From contig JAOINQ010000022.1 of assembly GCA_028139685.1 (NCBI GenBank), positions 1-14,422 of the forward strand: 14,422 nt of DNA. The letters are read 5' to 3'. A program made the translations under genes and the position numbers. Shown here piece by piece: positions 1-8,072 of this stretch. Positions within the stretch are counted from its first letter, which is position 1. Each line of letters opens with the position of its first letter. This DNA is from Betaproteobacteria bacterium (GTDB lineage: Bacteria > Pseudomonadota > Gammaproteobacteria > Burkholderiales > Burkholderiaceae_A). The notes below the pieces were generated by a model. That model had not been told where the DNA came from, ran no database searches, and saw only the letters and a program-made list of their open reading frames with translations.

Positions 1-250
1 CTCCGTTAAAGAAAACTTGCCCGGCCTTTGTTACAGAGAGTATTGCCACATCATCCGTCAAAACTGCATCGTTGAGACGCTCTTCCGGTAAATCAACCTT
101 AATTGATGCATTTATAACAGGAATAGTTATAAGGAAAATAATTAACAACACCAACATCACATCTACTAGTGGTGTAGTGTTTATCTCTCCGATCGGTTCC
201 TCAGAATCTAAAGTGATTTTAAAACGACGAAAAATCCTAAACTCTGCCAA
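1..250 (-). CDS. exbD: ExbD biopolymer transport protein, N-terminal part (cut by window edge)
   Basis: Inner-membrane component of the ExbB-ExbD motor, which uses the proton motive force to energise TonB-dependent uptake across the outer membrane. I read 83 codons before the left edge cuts the gene. Residues 1-20 form a short cytoplasmic tail. The family hallmark follows: an INTTPLVDVMLVLLIIF segment at about residues 23-39, which is the single transmembrane helix carrying the essential proton-path Asp (D30 here). Residues 50-55 (IKVDLP) begin the periplasmic domain. The start is a TTG at 250-248, chosen because a strong GAGGAGG ribosome site (minus strand, 263-257) lies 6 bases upstream and the alignment with ExbD begins there. 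It lies just downstream of exbB (stop at 267-269), as expected for an exbBD operon. ExbD and TolR are similar, but the neighbouring ExbB sequence favours ExbD. Confidence 0.88.
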   Translation of the reverse strand, partial: MAEFRIFRRFKITLDSEEPIGEINTTPLVDVMLVLLIIFLITIPVINASIKVDLPEERLNDAVLTDDVAILSVTKAGQVFFNG

Positions 251-266
251 ACTAGTCCTCCTCTGC

Positions 267-602
267 TCAAGCGCTAGGCACACTGTAGACGATCTTATTG
301 CTCACGTTTGATATTATTCTAACAATTGATTTGTTCCGTCTCAAAAGCCAGTTGTATGCGAGGACTGCTGGAACAGCTACCGCTAATCCAATGGCTGTCA
401 TGATTAATGCCTCTCCCACAGGTCCAGCAACTTTGTCTAATGTCGCTTCACCCGCTATTCCTATACCAATTAAAGCATGATAAATCGCCCAAACTGTCCC
501 AAATAAACCTACAAAGGGCGCAGTGGAGCCGACGGTGGCCAAAAAAGTGAGACCTTTTTGAATCTCCATATCTATCTCGGAAATCCCCTCCTGAACGCCT
601 TT
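267..602 (-). pseudogene. exbB: ExbB C-terminal half, N-terminal half missing at a head-to-head junction
   Basis: Proton-channel subunit of the TonB-ExbB-ExbD system in the inner membrane. What is present is the family's C-terminal half. One helix pair begins with KGLTFLATVGSTAPFVGLF, followed by GTVWAIYHAL. The next segment is LDKVAGPVGEALIMTAIG, then AVAVPAVLAYN. These are transmembrane helices 2 and 3 plus the cytoplasmic tail. Reading upstream of the internal ATG (569-567), the frame stays ExbB-like for about 11 more codons (KGVQEGISEID). It then turns into His/Ser-rich sequence unlike ExbB, which is the antisense of the adaptor gene. Transmembrane helix 1 and most of the cytoplasmic domain, roughly half of a normal ~230-240 residue protein, are absent. 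The ATG at 569 has no convincing ribosome site. The gene is therefore broken here or is half of a chimeric contig. The end coordinate is approximate. Confidence 0.85.
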
Positions 603-625
603 GATAATGAGATATTTTTTGGAAG
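585..625. other. Head-to-head breakpoint between exbB and an adaptor-protein gene
   Basis: Minus-strand ExbB similarity runs leftward from about 600, and plus-strand membrane-fusion-protein similarity runs rightward from about 606-621 (GRVVRMVPT at 621-647). Neither gene has its 5' half, a real start codon or any promoter space, so the two coding sequences meet at one point in opposite orientation. I see no inverted repeat, insertion sequence end or target duplication beside it. The exact base cannot be fixed without homologous proteins to align. Confidence 0.75.
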
Positions 626-995
626 AGTGGTGCGAATGGTTCCCACCATAGACAGATCGAAAGCTACTCGAATGATAAAAGTGGGATTCCTCAAAATGGA
701 CGCTAGAATCCTACCTGACATGTCAGCTAAAGTTGCGTTTTTAGAAGGGAAATTGAATCCTACTTCAATCCGCCCAAGGTTAACAATTTCAAAGGAGGCC
801 TTACTACAAATTAATGGTAAGTATTATTTCTATATATGTAGAGAGGGAATTGTAAGTCGGCGAGAAATATCAAATCTCCAGTTTTTGGGGTCGGACCTAA
901 TTGCTGTTGAAAATGTTGAAGTTAATGATCAGATTGTTATTAATCCCACCACTAAAATGCGAGACGGGATGTCAGTTAAGGTCGGAAATGATTGA
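603..995 (+). pseudogene. Periplasmic adaptor (HlyD/RND-type membrane fusion protein), C-terminal part only
   Basis: Adaptor subunits of tripartite or MacB-like exporters bridge the inner-membrane transporter and the periplasm or outer membrane. Only about 130 C-terminal residues remain. They contain a GRVVRMVPTIDRSKAT segment followed by KVGFLKMDARILPDMSAKVAF, typical of the beta-barrel domain, then the membrane-proximal part ending in the common NPTTKMRDGMSVKV close. The signal anchor, the coiled-coil hairpin and the lipoyl half are missing, which is most of a protein normally near 350-400 residues. The frame stays open back to a stop at 504-506, but a TTG at 558 is the only start-like codon and lies in antisense exbB sequence with no ribosome site. 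The stop (993-995) overlaps the ATPase start by 8 bases, so the gene was the first or an early cistron of the ABC operon. Either the locus is broken or the contig is chimeric. Confidence 0.8.
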
Positions 996-1671
996 TTTAA
1001 AAGATATTTCAAAAGGTTATGTAAGAGGAGGAAGTAGAGTTTCTGTTTTGGAGAAAATATCTTTCCAAATTCAGAGAGGAGATTTTTTAGCACTCATGGG
1101 GCCTTCCGGATCGGGTAAAAGTACTCTCTTAAATCTAATTGGCGGTATCGATCGACCTGATGAAGGGTCAATTTTTGTCAATTCAATTGATATTACAAAG
1201 TTGTCTGAATCCGAATTATCAAAATGGAGAGCTGATAATATAGGTTTTATTTTTCAGTTTTATAATCTCATACCCGTTTTAACCGCACTAGAAAATGTGG
1301 AGCTTCCCCTCCAACTAACAAATTTAAACGGGGAAGAAAGGAGAAGACAGGCGCTAGAAGCTATTTCTCAGGTCGGGCTTGATGACAGATTAACTCACAG
1401 GCCTGGTGAACTTTCGGGAGGTCAACAACAACGGGTGGCAATTGCAAGAGCATTGGTTACAAAAGCTCCTCTTATAGTAGCTGATGAACCAACTGGTGAT
1501 TTAGATCGAGATGCTGGGTCTGAAATACTGGAGTTACTTGCTGAAACTAATAGAGAATTTGGACGTACGGTTGTAATGGTTACTCACGACCCAAAAGCTG
1601 CTGCCAGGGCCAAAACAGTCGTCCATTTTGAGAAGGGAAGGCTGGAAGTTGGTGGGAATGATGTTATTTAA
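988..1671 (+). CDS. ABC transporter ATP-binding protein, LolD/MacB/YbbA type
   Basis: Cytoplasmic ATPase that drives type VII (mechanotransmission) ABC systems. The 227-residue length is the family norm. Visible motifs are Walker A GPSGSGKST (38-46), Q-loop Q90, ABC signature LSGGQQQRVAIARAL (142-156), Walker B LIVADEPTGDLD (162-173) with catalytic E167, and switch His200 in VTHD. All key residues are intact, so it should hydrolyse ATP. I start it at the ATG at 988 because this gives the canonical MIDLKDISKGY N-terminus and overlaps the adaptor stop by 8 bases. An upstream start at 901 in this frame would only read adaptor-gene sequence out of frame. It overlaps the next permease gene by 11-14 bases. 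LolD, MacB-like, DevA-like and YbbA ATPases cannot be told apart on sequence alone. The two FtsX-type partners downstream and the adaptor upstream favour an exporter of the adaptor/ATPase/two-permease kind. Confidence 0.93.
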   Translation: MIDLKDISKGYVRGGSRVSVLEKISFQIQRGDFLALMGPSGSGKSTLLNLIGGIDRPDEGSIFVNSIDITKLSESELSKWRADNIGFIFQFYNLIPVLTALENVELPLQLTNLNGEERRRQALEAISQVGLDDRLTHRPGELSGGQQQRVAIARALVTKAPLIVADEPTGDLDRDAGSEILELLAETNREFGRTVVMVTHDPKAAARAKTVVHFEKGRLEVGGNDVI

Positions 1672-2815
1672 ATTAGCCTTTAAAAACTTATTTCGATATC
1701 CAATAAGATCTCTCTTAACAATGGTGGGTGTAGCAGTTGCAATACTTTCCTTCGGTATTTTATCTACGGTAGTGGATTCATGGTATGCGGGTGCCGAAGG
1801 AGCCAGTTCAGCAAGGCTTATTGTTCGTAGTTCGGTATCCTTGATGTTTCCTTTGCCGTTACCTTACAGAGACAGAATAAAGCAAGTTGAAGGCGTCCAA
1901 AATATAAGCTGGGCAAGGTGGTTTGGTGGCATTTATAAAGAGCCCAAAAATTTTTTTCCACAATTCGCTATTGATCCGCGAAGCTATTTGGATATGTATC
2001 CTGAATATGTTGTTTCGAATGAAGAGAGACAACTTTTTATAAAAGACAAGCGAAGCGTCCTCATAGGGCGAAAAATCGCTGATGAGCACAAACTCAAACC
2101 GGGGGATTCTATGACCTTAAAAGGACAAATATTTCCTGGAAGCTGGGATTTTGTTATAGCAGGCATCTATGAAGGCAAGACAAAGGGCACGGATACTGCT
2201 CAATTGTTTTTTCATTGGGATTACCTTAATGAAGAAATAAGAAAAAGGGGAATTTCTCGTGACAAAGAATCGGTAGGTGTTTTTATCGTGGAAGTTGATG
2301 ATATTGATAAAGTGGGAAGTATTGCTAAGTCTATTGACGACGTCTTTGCTAATTCCCCAAAAGAGACTCGTTCAGAGACCGAAAAGGCTTTTCAACTTGG
2401 ATTCGTAGCAATGACTGAGGCAATTGTAGTCGCTATTAGACTTGTTTCCTATGTTGTAATTATTATTATAATGCTCGTAATGGCTAATACGATGATCATG
2501 ACTGCGCGAGAACGAGTATGGGAGTATGCTACTCTGAGATCTATTGGGTTCGGTAAATGTTTTTTAAGTGGGTTAATTGCTATTGAGTCTTGGTTATTGG
2601 CATTATTTGGAGGAATAGCTGGAATTGGATTAACATTTCCTGCAGCGGAAATGTTTAGAACCTTTACCGGAACATTGTTCCCAGTATTTGAAATTTCAAA
2701 TACCACCATCATATCGCAAGTTCTTCTATCACTTTTAACTGGAGCTTTTGCGGCTATTTTTCCCGCATGGAAGGCAAATACCGTAAATATTGTTGGGGCG
2801 CTTCGGGCATCATAA
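1661..2815 (+). CDS. ABC transporter permease 1, FtsX/MacB-type
   Basis: Inner-membrane subunit of a type VII ABC system, 384 residues from the chosen start. The architecture is the four-helix FtsX plan: helix 1 at about residues 16-35, a large periplasmic (MacB_PCD-like) domain to about 250, helix 2 at about 257-280, helix 3 at about 303-325 and helix 4 at about 350-370. A cytoplasmic coupling segment ARERVWEYATLRSIGF follows helix 2, the equivalent of the conserved R-E-x-LR-x-G stretch that contacts the ATPase. The ATG at 1661 (or the adjacent ATG at 1658) is chosen because LFKLAFKNLFRYPIRS is the usual cytoplasmic start of the family. The gene overlaps the ATPase end, indicating coupled translation. 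It probably forms a heterodimer with permease 2. The substrate cannot be inferred; lipoproteins, lipids, peptides and macrolides are all handled by relatives. Confidence 0.88.
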   Translation: MLFKLAFKNLFRYPIRSLLTMVGVAVAILSFGILSTVVDSWYAGAEGASSARLIVRSSVSLMFPLPLPYRDRIKQVEGVQNISWARWFGGIYKEPKNFFPQFAIDPRSYLDMYPEYVVSNEERQLFIKDKRSVLIGRKIADEHKLKPGDSMTLKGQIFPGSWDFVIAGIYEGKTKGTDTAQLFFHWDYLNEEIRKRGISRDKESVGVFIVEVDDIDKVGSIAKSIDDVFANSPKETRSETEKAFQLGFVAMTEAIVVAIRLVSYVVIIIIMLVMANTMIMTARERVWEYATLRSIGFGKCFLSGLIAIESWLLALFGGIAGIGLTFPAAEMFRTFTGTLFPVFEISNTTIISQVLLSLLTGAFAAIFPAWKANTVNIVGALRAS

Positions 2816-2819
2816 AGAA

Positions 2820-3983
2820 ATGATAAAAAACATTCCAATAACATACAGTTTTAGAAACTTGTTTGTTCGTAAGATGACAACTCTTTTTACTATTATGGGT
2901 TTGGCTCTTGTTGTTTTTGTTTTTTGTACGGTTGTAATGTTAAACAGGGGTCTTGAAGAGACCGTTGTTGCCACTGGTGAAAAGGATAATTTGATTGTAA
3001 CCAGGCGAGGCGCTGGAACTGAGGTACAAAGTTCGATTACCAAATCTCAAGCCGCAATAGTGTCGCAATTTAGGGGAATTATGAGCTCCCCTGATCCGAT
3101 GATTTCTTTCGAAACGGTAATATTAATTAATTTAAAAAAGAAAAAGGGTTCAACGTCAAATGTTGTGATCCGAGGGTTACAAAGTTCTGGAATAAAATTG
3201 AGAAAAAATATAGAAATAACGAGAGGAAGATATTTTAAAGAAGGTACTAACGAGATCATCGTTGGGAGAGCTATCGCAAAAAGATTTGCTGGACTTGAAA
3301 TTGGACAGAACATTAATTTTGGAGGAGAGGCATGGAGGATAGTCGGTTTTTTTAAAACTAACAATAATGGATTTGAATCAGAGATGTGGGTATCAAACGA
3401 TGTTTTAATGCAGGTATTTCAGAGGCAAACATATTCGACGGTATTATTTCAGTTACAAGACTTATCATATGCAGAAAAAATCGCAAACCAATTGGATGAG
3501 GACATACGCTTACCTTTAAATGGGAAGTTAGAAAGACAGTTTTACGAGGAGTCTAGCAGAGCGCTTTCTAACTTTATTTCAATTTTAGGAACTACTTTAA
3601 CTATAATTTTCTCCATTGGAGCAACCATTGGTGCAATGATAACAATGCAGGCAGCTGTAATGAATCGCAAAAGTGAAATAGCAACATTGAGATCATTAGG
3701 ATTTTTTAAATACCAAATTTTATTAGCATTTTTATTTGAAGCCTTTGTATTATCCTTTTTTGCCGGAGTTTTTGGTTTGCTTATGGCGAGTCTATTTTCT
3801 GGTGTTGAGTTTTCAACCAGTAATTTTCAAAGCTTTTCGGAATTAGCTTTTCGTTTCTCCTTTGATATGTATGTTGTTCTTATAGGTATGGTCTTATCTG
3901 TTTTTATGGGAATAGTAGGCGGCTTGATCCCATCCATTTATGCAACGAAAATAAAAATCACTGATGCGTTAAGGCCATTATGA
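2820..3983 (+). CDS. ABC transporter permease 2, FtsX/MacB-type
   Basis: Second short permease, 387 residues, with the same layout as permease 1: helix 1 at about residues 20-42, a periplasmic domain to about 245, then helices at about 255-280, 300-326 and 350-375. The coupling motif NRKSEIATLRSLGFFK follows helix 2 and is the clearest FtsX-family signature. Overall similarity to permease 1 is low by eye apart from this plan, so the two look like long-diverged paralogues suited to a heterodimer rather than a recent duplication. The ATG at 2820 lies 4 bases after the stop of permease 1 and gives the canonical MIKNIPITYSFRNLF start. Further upstream the same frame only reads the end of permease 1. 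The stop overlaps the next start as ATGA (3980-3983), which indicates translational coupling. The substrate is unknown. Confidence 0.88.
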   Translation: MIKNIPITYSFRNLFVRKMTTLFTIMGLALVVFVFCTVVMLNRGLEETVVATGEKDNLIVTRRGAGTEVQSSITKSQAAIVSQFRGIMSSPDPMISFETVILINLKKKKGSTSNVVIRGLQSSGIKLRKNIEITRGRYFKEGTNEIIVGRAIAKRFAGLEIGQNINFGGEAWRIVGFFKTNNNGFESEMWVSNDVLMQVFQRQTYSTVLFQLQDLSYAEKIANQLDEDIRLPLNGKLERQFYEESSRALSNFISILGTTLTIIFSIGATIGAMITMQAAVMNRKSEIATLRSLGFFKYQILLAFLFEAFVLSFFAGVFGLLMASLFSGVEFSTSNFQSFSELAFRFSFDMYVVLIGMVLSVFMGIVGGLIPSIYATKIKITDALRPL

Positions 3984-6550
3984 CTTTTCAAAGAACTGGG
4001 AGCCTAATAGATTGTATGCTTTTTGCCAACCGGCTTTTTTGTCGTGATTTGTTAGCTGGGAATTATACAATTTTCTTGTTGGCTGTTTTTGTTTCAATCA
4101 CTTGTGTAACTTCTATTCAATTTCTGGCAAATAGAGTTGAATTTTCTATTTCTAAAGATATGAAGGCTAGTTTAGCTTCTGATCTGAGGATTTTATCTGA
4201 CAGACGTATTGATGATTCAATTTTGAAACGAGCTAAAGAGCTGAACTTATCTACTGTGGTTGGGGTTCAATTTCCCACAATGGTCTCATCTGGAGAAAAG
4301 AGTGTTTTAGTCTCTTTAAAAGCCGTAACCGATTCATATCCCTTGCGAGGAGATTTAATTGTTTCAACAGGTAAGGAAAAGCAAAAAGTATCTTCATCGA
4401 TGTTAAGAAGTGGAGAAGCCTATGTAGATTCTTCAATGCTTTCAAGATTAAATATTAGTCATGGTGATACATTTAAATTAAGCGGTAGAGACTTCATCGC
4501 AAAAGCGTATATTGAAGTGGAGCCAGATAGAGGGCTTTCCTTTGTAAATTTTGCTCCCAGAGTTTTGATAAAAAATGAGGATTTATCTAACCTTGGGTTA
4601 CTAAAACCGGGGAGCAGGGCTAGCCATAGAGTTTGGATTGCATCAGAGGAAAGTAATAAATTAGAGACATTTACGAAATTTGCTCGGAAGAGTATTCAAA
4701 AGGGCCAAAGTCTTGAAACTTTTGAAGTGGCTCGTCCAGAATTACGTGATGCACTAAAGCGCATTCGCTCATTTTTATCATTAATTTCTTTGCTCACGAT
4801 TATCCTGGGAGCTATTGCCATTTCAATGGCGGCAAGTTATATCATGAAAAGCCATGCTAAAACACTAGTTACGCTAAAAGTTTTTGGAGCTCACGAAAAA
4901 TATTTAAAAAATATGTGGCTTCTGATTTTGAGTTCACTAACATTGATTTCCTTTGTGACGAGTGTCCTATCCGGATTCTTGTTACAAAAATTGATTTTTT
5001 GGTATGTAAACAAGTACTCCGATATCAATTTGCCGGATGTGAGTGTTGTTGAACCCTTTTACATTTGCCAAATCTTTTTTGTGACTCTAATTCTTGTTTT
5101 TTTATTTTCATACCCTTTTTTCTCTAGTGTTATAAAGCAACCTGTAATTAATATATACAGAAAAACATTTTTTAAGGAACAAAAGTTTAAACTGGGATCG
5201 TTTTTATCTACTCCCGGCTTCTTTTTGTCTTTTTTGATGTTCATCATTTTATTGTATCTTTGTGTAGGCGATTTGCTTTTATCAGCAGTTGTTTTTCTGT
5301 TTTTTGTTTCAATTGGAGTTTGTTTTTTCTTTGTGTCTGTGTTTCTTATTAACATAACAAAAAAGGCAAAAGATAACTTTTTTAATTTTGAGTTAGGGTG
5401 GGTATTTCAAAACTTTTTCCGGAGTATAAATCGGAGACGTACGTCTATATCTTTACAGGTATTAGTGCTTGGGATTGCAATATCCTCTTTAGTGAGCTCT
5501 ACTTTTGTCGAACAAAGGTTGTTGAAAATATGGGATAGTGTTACTGCTGAAAATGCTCCTAATTTTTTTCTTCTAAATATACAGCCGGACCAAAAGATAG
5601 AAATTGGAAAGTTTCTTGAGGGATTGGTTGGAAACCATTCTTTATATCCTATGGTAAGGGGAAGATTAATTGCGATTAATGGTGCAAACGTTGATAAAAG
5701 CAAATATCAATCCGTAAGGGCTAAACGGTTGATATCGCGAGAAATGAATATCTCTTATGGCAACATGGTTCCGGAGTATAACCAAATAACATTTGGAAAA
5801 AATTTTTCTGGGAGTCGAGCAGAGTTGTCCGTAGAGCAGGATATAGCAAAAACGCTTGGAATAAAGCTATCAGATTTGATTACCTTTGATGTAGGTGGTG
5901 AACAACTCACTTTAGAGGTTACAAGTCTTAGAAAGGTAAAGTGGGAATCAATGGAAGTGAATTTTTTTATGTTTGCTTCACCTGATAAGTTACAAGATAA
6001 ACCTCAGACATTCATAACTGCTTTTCACTACAACTCGAGGCAAAACGGCTCTGGCTTTGCTAACATACAACAACTAATACTTGAAAAGTTTCCCAATGTT
6101 ACCGTGGTGGATACATCAATCATTGTTGGTCAGGTTCAAAAGGTATTGAAAGATGCAGTTAATATAATAAAGCTATTTTTTTCCTTTTCTGTAGTCGCAG
6201 CTTTCTTGGTGCTTTGGTCTTCGTTGTTAGCTTTAAAAGAGGAAAGGGAAAGAGAAATGATATTATTGCGAATACTAGGGTGTTCTAAAAACCTTTTGGT
6301 TTCAGCTCAATTTATCGAACTCGTGTTTATTGGGGCGCTTGCTGGCAGCGTAGGCTCAGTATTTGCGCAACTATTTGGCAACATAATTTTTTATACAATT
6401 TTTGCGGAAATTGGTTTTGACTTTTCCTGGATATACGTAATTGCTGGGGTTGCTATCGCTATTATCGTCAGTGTAATAGCCGGTTTCTATGGGCTGATTC
6501 GCATTTCAAGATACTCAAGTGTTACAAATTTAAGAATGCTACCACAGTAG
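3980..6550 (+). CDS. Large ABC transporter permease, YbbP-like (duplicated FtsX plan)
   Basis: Inner-membrane protein of 856 residues, slightly longer than E. coli YbbP (about 800). It contains two FtsX-like halves. Half 1 has a helix at about residues 30-52, a periplasmic domain, then helices at about 265-292, 315-340 and 355-385 with the coupling stretch SHAKTLVTLKVFGAHEKYL after the first of these. Extra hydrophobic segments lie at about 410-465. Half 2 starts with RRRTSISLQVLVLGIAISSL near 490-510, has a second periplasmic domain, and ends in helices at about 728-750, 775-800 and 815-840. Its coupling stretch is EEREREMILLRILGCSKNLL (752-771). Start at ATG 3980 in an ATGA overlap with permease 2. 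YbbP normally pairs with a YbbA ATPase; the only ATPase nearby is the one at 988-1671. Function in the family is poorly defined. Confidence is high for family, low for role. Confidence 0.85.
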   Translation: MTFQRTGSLIDCMLFANRLFCRDLLAGNYTIFLLAVFVSITCVTSIQFLANRVEFSISKDMKASLASDLRILSDRRIDDSILKRAKELNLSTVVGVQFPTMVSSGEKSVLVSLKAVTDSYPLRGDLIVSTGKEKQKVSSSMLRSGEAYVDSSMLSRLNISHGDTFKLSGRDFIAKAYIEVEPDRGLSFVNFAPRVLIKNEDLSNLGLLKPGSRASHRVWIASEESNKLETFTKFARKSIQKGQSLETFEVARPELRDALKRIRSFLSLISLLTIILGAIAISMAASYIMKSHAKTLVTLKVFGAHEKYLKNMWLLILSSLTLISFVTSVLSGFLLQKLIFWYVNKYSDINLPDVSVVEPFYICQIFFVTLILVFLFSYPFFSSVIKQPVINIYRKTFFKEQKFKLGSFLSTPGFFLSFLMFIILLYLCVGDLLLSAVVFLFFVSIGVCFFFVSVFLINITKKAKDNFFNFELGWVFQNFFRSINRRRTSISLQVLVLGIAISSLVSSTFVEQRLLKIWDSVTAENAPNFFLLNIQPDQKIEIGKFLEGLVGNHSLYPMVRGRLIAINGANVDKSKYQSVRAKRLISREMNISYGNMVPEYNQITFGKNFSGSRAELSVEQDIAKTLGIKLSDLITFDVGGEQLTLEVTSLRKVKWESMEVNFFMFASPDKLQDKPQTFITAFHYNSRQNGSGFANIQQLILEKFPNVTVVDTSIIVGQVQKVLKDAVNIIKLFFSFSVVAAFLVLWSSLLALKEEREREMILLRILGCSKNLLVSAQFIELVFIGALAGSVGSVFAQLFGNIIFYTIFAEIGFDFSWIYVIAGVAIAIIVSVIAGFYGLIRISRYSSVTNLRMLPQ

Positions 6551-6559
6551 GTGGTTTAG

Positions 6560-6568
6560 TGGCATAAT
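6560..6568 (+). promoter_or_regulatory. Possible extended -10 promoter of aceA
   Basis: TGGCATAAT reads as an extended -10 element (TGn followed by a 5/6 match to TATAAT), 75 bases before the isocitrate lyase start. No good -35 lies at the usual distance, which extended -10 promoters tolerate. A transcript starting near 6575 would have a leader of about 68 bases. It contains a small stem AGGG/CCCT (6586-6589 with 6594-6597), which could be an operator or be meaningless. Weak evidence. Confidence 0.3.
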
Positions 6569-6642
6569 ACTATATTTTTCTAGTGAGGGTTACCCCTTAG
6601 GTGAAAGAGATAAAAAGGTCACACATAGGATAGGAGAGATTA

Positions 6643-7932
6643 ATGCAGTCAAGAAGTGAACAAGTAAAGATGCTTAATGAGTCTTGGAATAATGATTCCA
6701 GATGGAGCGGGATAAAAAGAGGTTATGGTGCAGAGGATGTGGTCAAACTACAGGGATCAGTTGTGCACAAACATTCGTTAGCGGAAAACGGCGCGAAAAA
6801 ATTGTGGAGACTTGTTAATGATGAGCCCTTTATAAATGCACTCGGCGCATTAAGCGGTAATCAGGCTATGCAGCAAGCAAAGGCAGGTCTGAAGGCGGTG
6901 TACCTATCCGGCTGGCAAGTTGCAGGGGACGCAAATAATGCAGGAGAAATGTACCCTGATCAGTCACTCTATCCTGTTAGTTCAGTTCCTGATGTTGTAA
7001 GGAGAATCAATAATGCGTTAACAAGGTGCGATCAAATCCAATGGATGGAAGGCAACAATCCCGCTGACTCAGGTTTCATAGATTATTTTTTACCAATAGT
7101 TGCTGATGCGGAAGCCGGGTTTGGAGGTGTTTTGAATGCATTTGAACTAATGAAAGCGATGATTACCGCAGGAGCGGCTGGTGTCCATTTTGAGGACCAA
7201 TTAGCTTCTGTGAAGAAATGTGGTCACATGGGAGGAAAGGTTTTAGTTCCGACAAGAGAAGCCGTTGCAAAGTTGATAGCTGCTAGATTGTCAGCAGATG
7301 TGTTAGGAGTGCCGACATTGATTTTTGCCAGGACTGATGCTGAAGCCGCGGACTTACTAACCTCAGATGTTGATGATAACGACAAACCTTTTTGTACGGG
7401 AGAGAGAACGGTTGAAGGTTTTTATAGAACTAAGTCAGGATTCGAGCAGGCGGTTTCGAGGGGCTTGGCTTACGCTCCTTATGCCGATTTAATTTGGTGC
7501 GAGACAGGCAAGCCCGATCTTGAGTTTGCCAAGAACTTTGCCGAGGCTATACATAAGGAATTTCCTGGAAAATTACTGTCGTATAATTGTTCTCCATCAT
7601 TCAATTGGAAGAAGCATCTCGATGACTCAACTATCGCAAAGTTCCAAAGGGAACTAGGGGCAATGGGTTACAAATTTCAATTTATTACTCTAGCTGGGTT
7701 TCACTCGTTAAATTACAGTATGTTTAACTTAGCTCATGGATATGCAAGAAACCAAATGAGCGCGTATGTTGAGTTACAGGAGGCAGAATTTGCGGCCGCA
7801 GAGAAGGGATTTACTGCTGTGAAACACCAGAGAGAGGTTGGTGTCAGTTATTTCGATGCAGTTACTACGACTATTGAAAAAGAGGCTTCTACTGGTGCGT
7901 TCAAAGGTTCAACAGAGGATGAACAGTTTTAA
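6643..7932 (+). CDS. aceA: Isocitrate lyase
   Basis: Cytoplasmic enzyme cleaving isocitrate to succinate and glyoxylate, the first step of the glyoxylate shunt that lets cells grow on acetate, fatty acids or other C2 units. The 429 residues match the usual bacterial length (E. coli 434). The active-site signature KKCGHMGGK is at 191-199 with catalytic Cys193. Other family blocks are [12 protein letters not shown] (87-98), the metal-binding ADAEAGFGG (154-162), and [10 protein letters not shown] and TLAGFHSLN further on. The C-terminus GSTEDEQF is a familiar ending. The start at ATG 6643 has a GGAGAG ribosome site (6633-6638) 4 bases upstream. It stands alone between two short intergenic regions. 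No malate synthase, regulator or isocitrate dehydrogenase kinase lies in the window. Methylisocitrate lyase is excluded by the length and the KKCGH context. Confidence 0.96.
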   Translation: MQSRSEQVKMLNESWNNDSRWSGIKRGYGAEDVVKLQGSVVHKHSLAENGAKKLWRLVNDEPFINALGALSGNQAMQQAKAGLKAVYLSGWQVAGDANNAGEMYPDQSLYPVSSVPDVVRRINNALTRCDQIQWMEGNNPADSGFIDYFLPIVADAEAGFGGVLNAFELMKAMITAGAAGVHFEDQLASVKKCGHMGGKVLVPTREAVAKLIAARLSADVLGVPTLIFARTDAEAADLLTSDVDDNDKPFCTGERTVEGFYRTKSGFEQAVSRGLAYAPYADLIWCETGKPDLEFAKNFAEAIHKEFPGKLLSYNCSPSFNWKKHLDDSTIAKFQRELGAMGYKFQFITLAGFHSLNYSMFNLAHGYARNQMSAYVELQEAEFAAAEKGFTAVKHQREVGVSYFDAVTTTIEKEASTGAFKGSTEDEQF

Positions 7933-8013
7933 AATGTGCTGTTTGTCTGGTGCTGCTTACTTGATACATTTGTGGTGACTAAGAATTAAGTAAATACTAT
8001 GGTTAATCGATAC

Positions 8014-8041
8014 GGGCTAAGAGCGAAGGCTCTATTAGTCC
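8014..8041 (+). other. Bulged hairpin between aceA and the ZIP gene
   Basis: GGGCTA (8014-8019) pairs with TAGTCC (8036-8041, one G-T pair) and AGAGC (8020-8024) pairs with GCTCT (8029-8033). The loop is GAAG, with a two-base bulge at 8034-8035. It is not directly followed by a U-run, since the first T-rich stretch starts about 17 bases later, so it is not a standard intrinsic terminator. It could still mark the 3' end of the aceA transcript or be a structured leader element. Confidence 0.35.
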
Positions 8042-8044
8042 TGA

Positions 8045-8072
8045 TTGATATTCATTGATTTTTCAAAATAAT
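8045..8072 (+). promoter_or_regulatory. Candidate sigma70 promoter of the ZIP gene
   Basis: TTGATA (8045-8050, 5/6 match to TTGACA) and AATAAT (8067-8072, 5/6 match to TATAAT) are separated by 16 bases, within the accepted range. Transcription would start near 8079, giving a leader of roughly 23 bases before the ATG at 8102. AAAATAATT occurs twice in direct orientation (8065-8073 and 8084-8092), the first copy covering the -10. In such AT-rich sequence this may be chance. Confidence 0.42.

Noticed and set aside
72..311. Plus-strand open frame opposite exbD/exbB
   Set aside because: It is antisense to well-recognised ExbD codons and resembles no protein family I know.
558..602. TTG at 558 as a true start of a short adaptor-like gene
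   Set aside because: There is no ribosome site, and the first codons are antisense to conserved ExbB residues; the family N-terminus is absent.
603..700. Continuation of the minus-strand exbB frame to the right of the junction
   Set aside because: The frame is open but reads His/Ser-rich sequence unlike ExbB and is antisense to clear adaptor-protein codons.
6541..6555. ACCAC/GTGGT hairpin over the stop of the large permease as a terminator
   Set aside because: The stem is only 5 pairs and no U-run follows.
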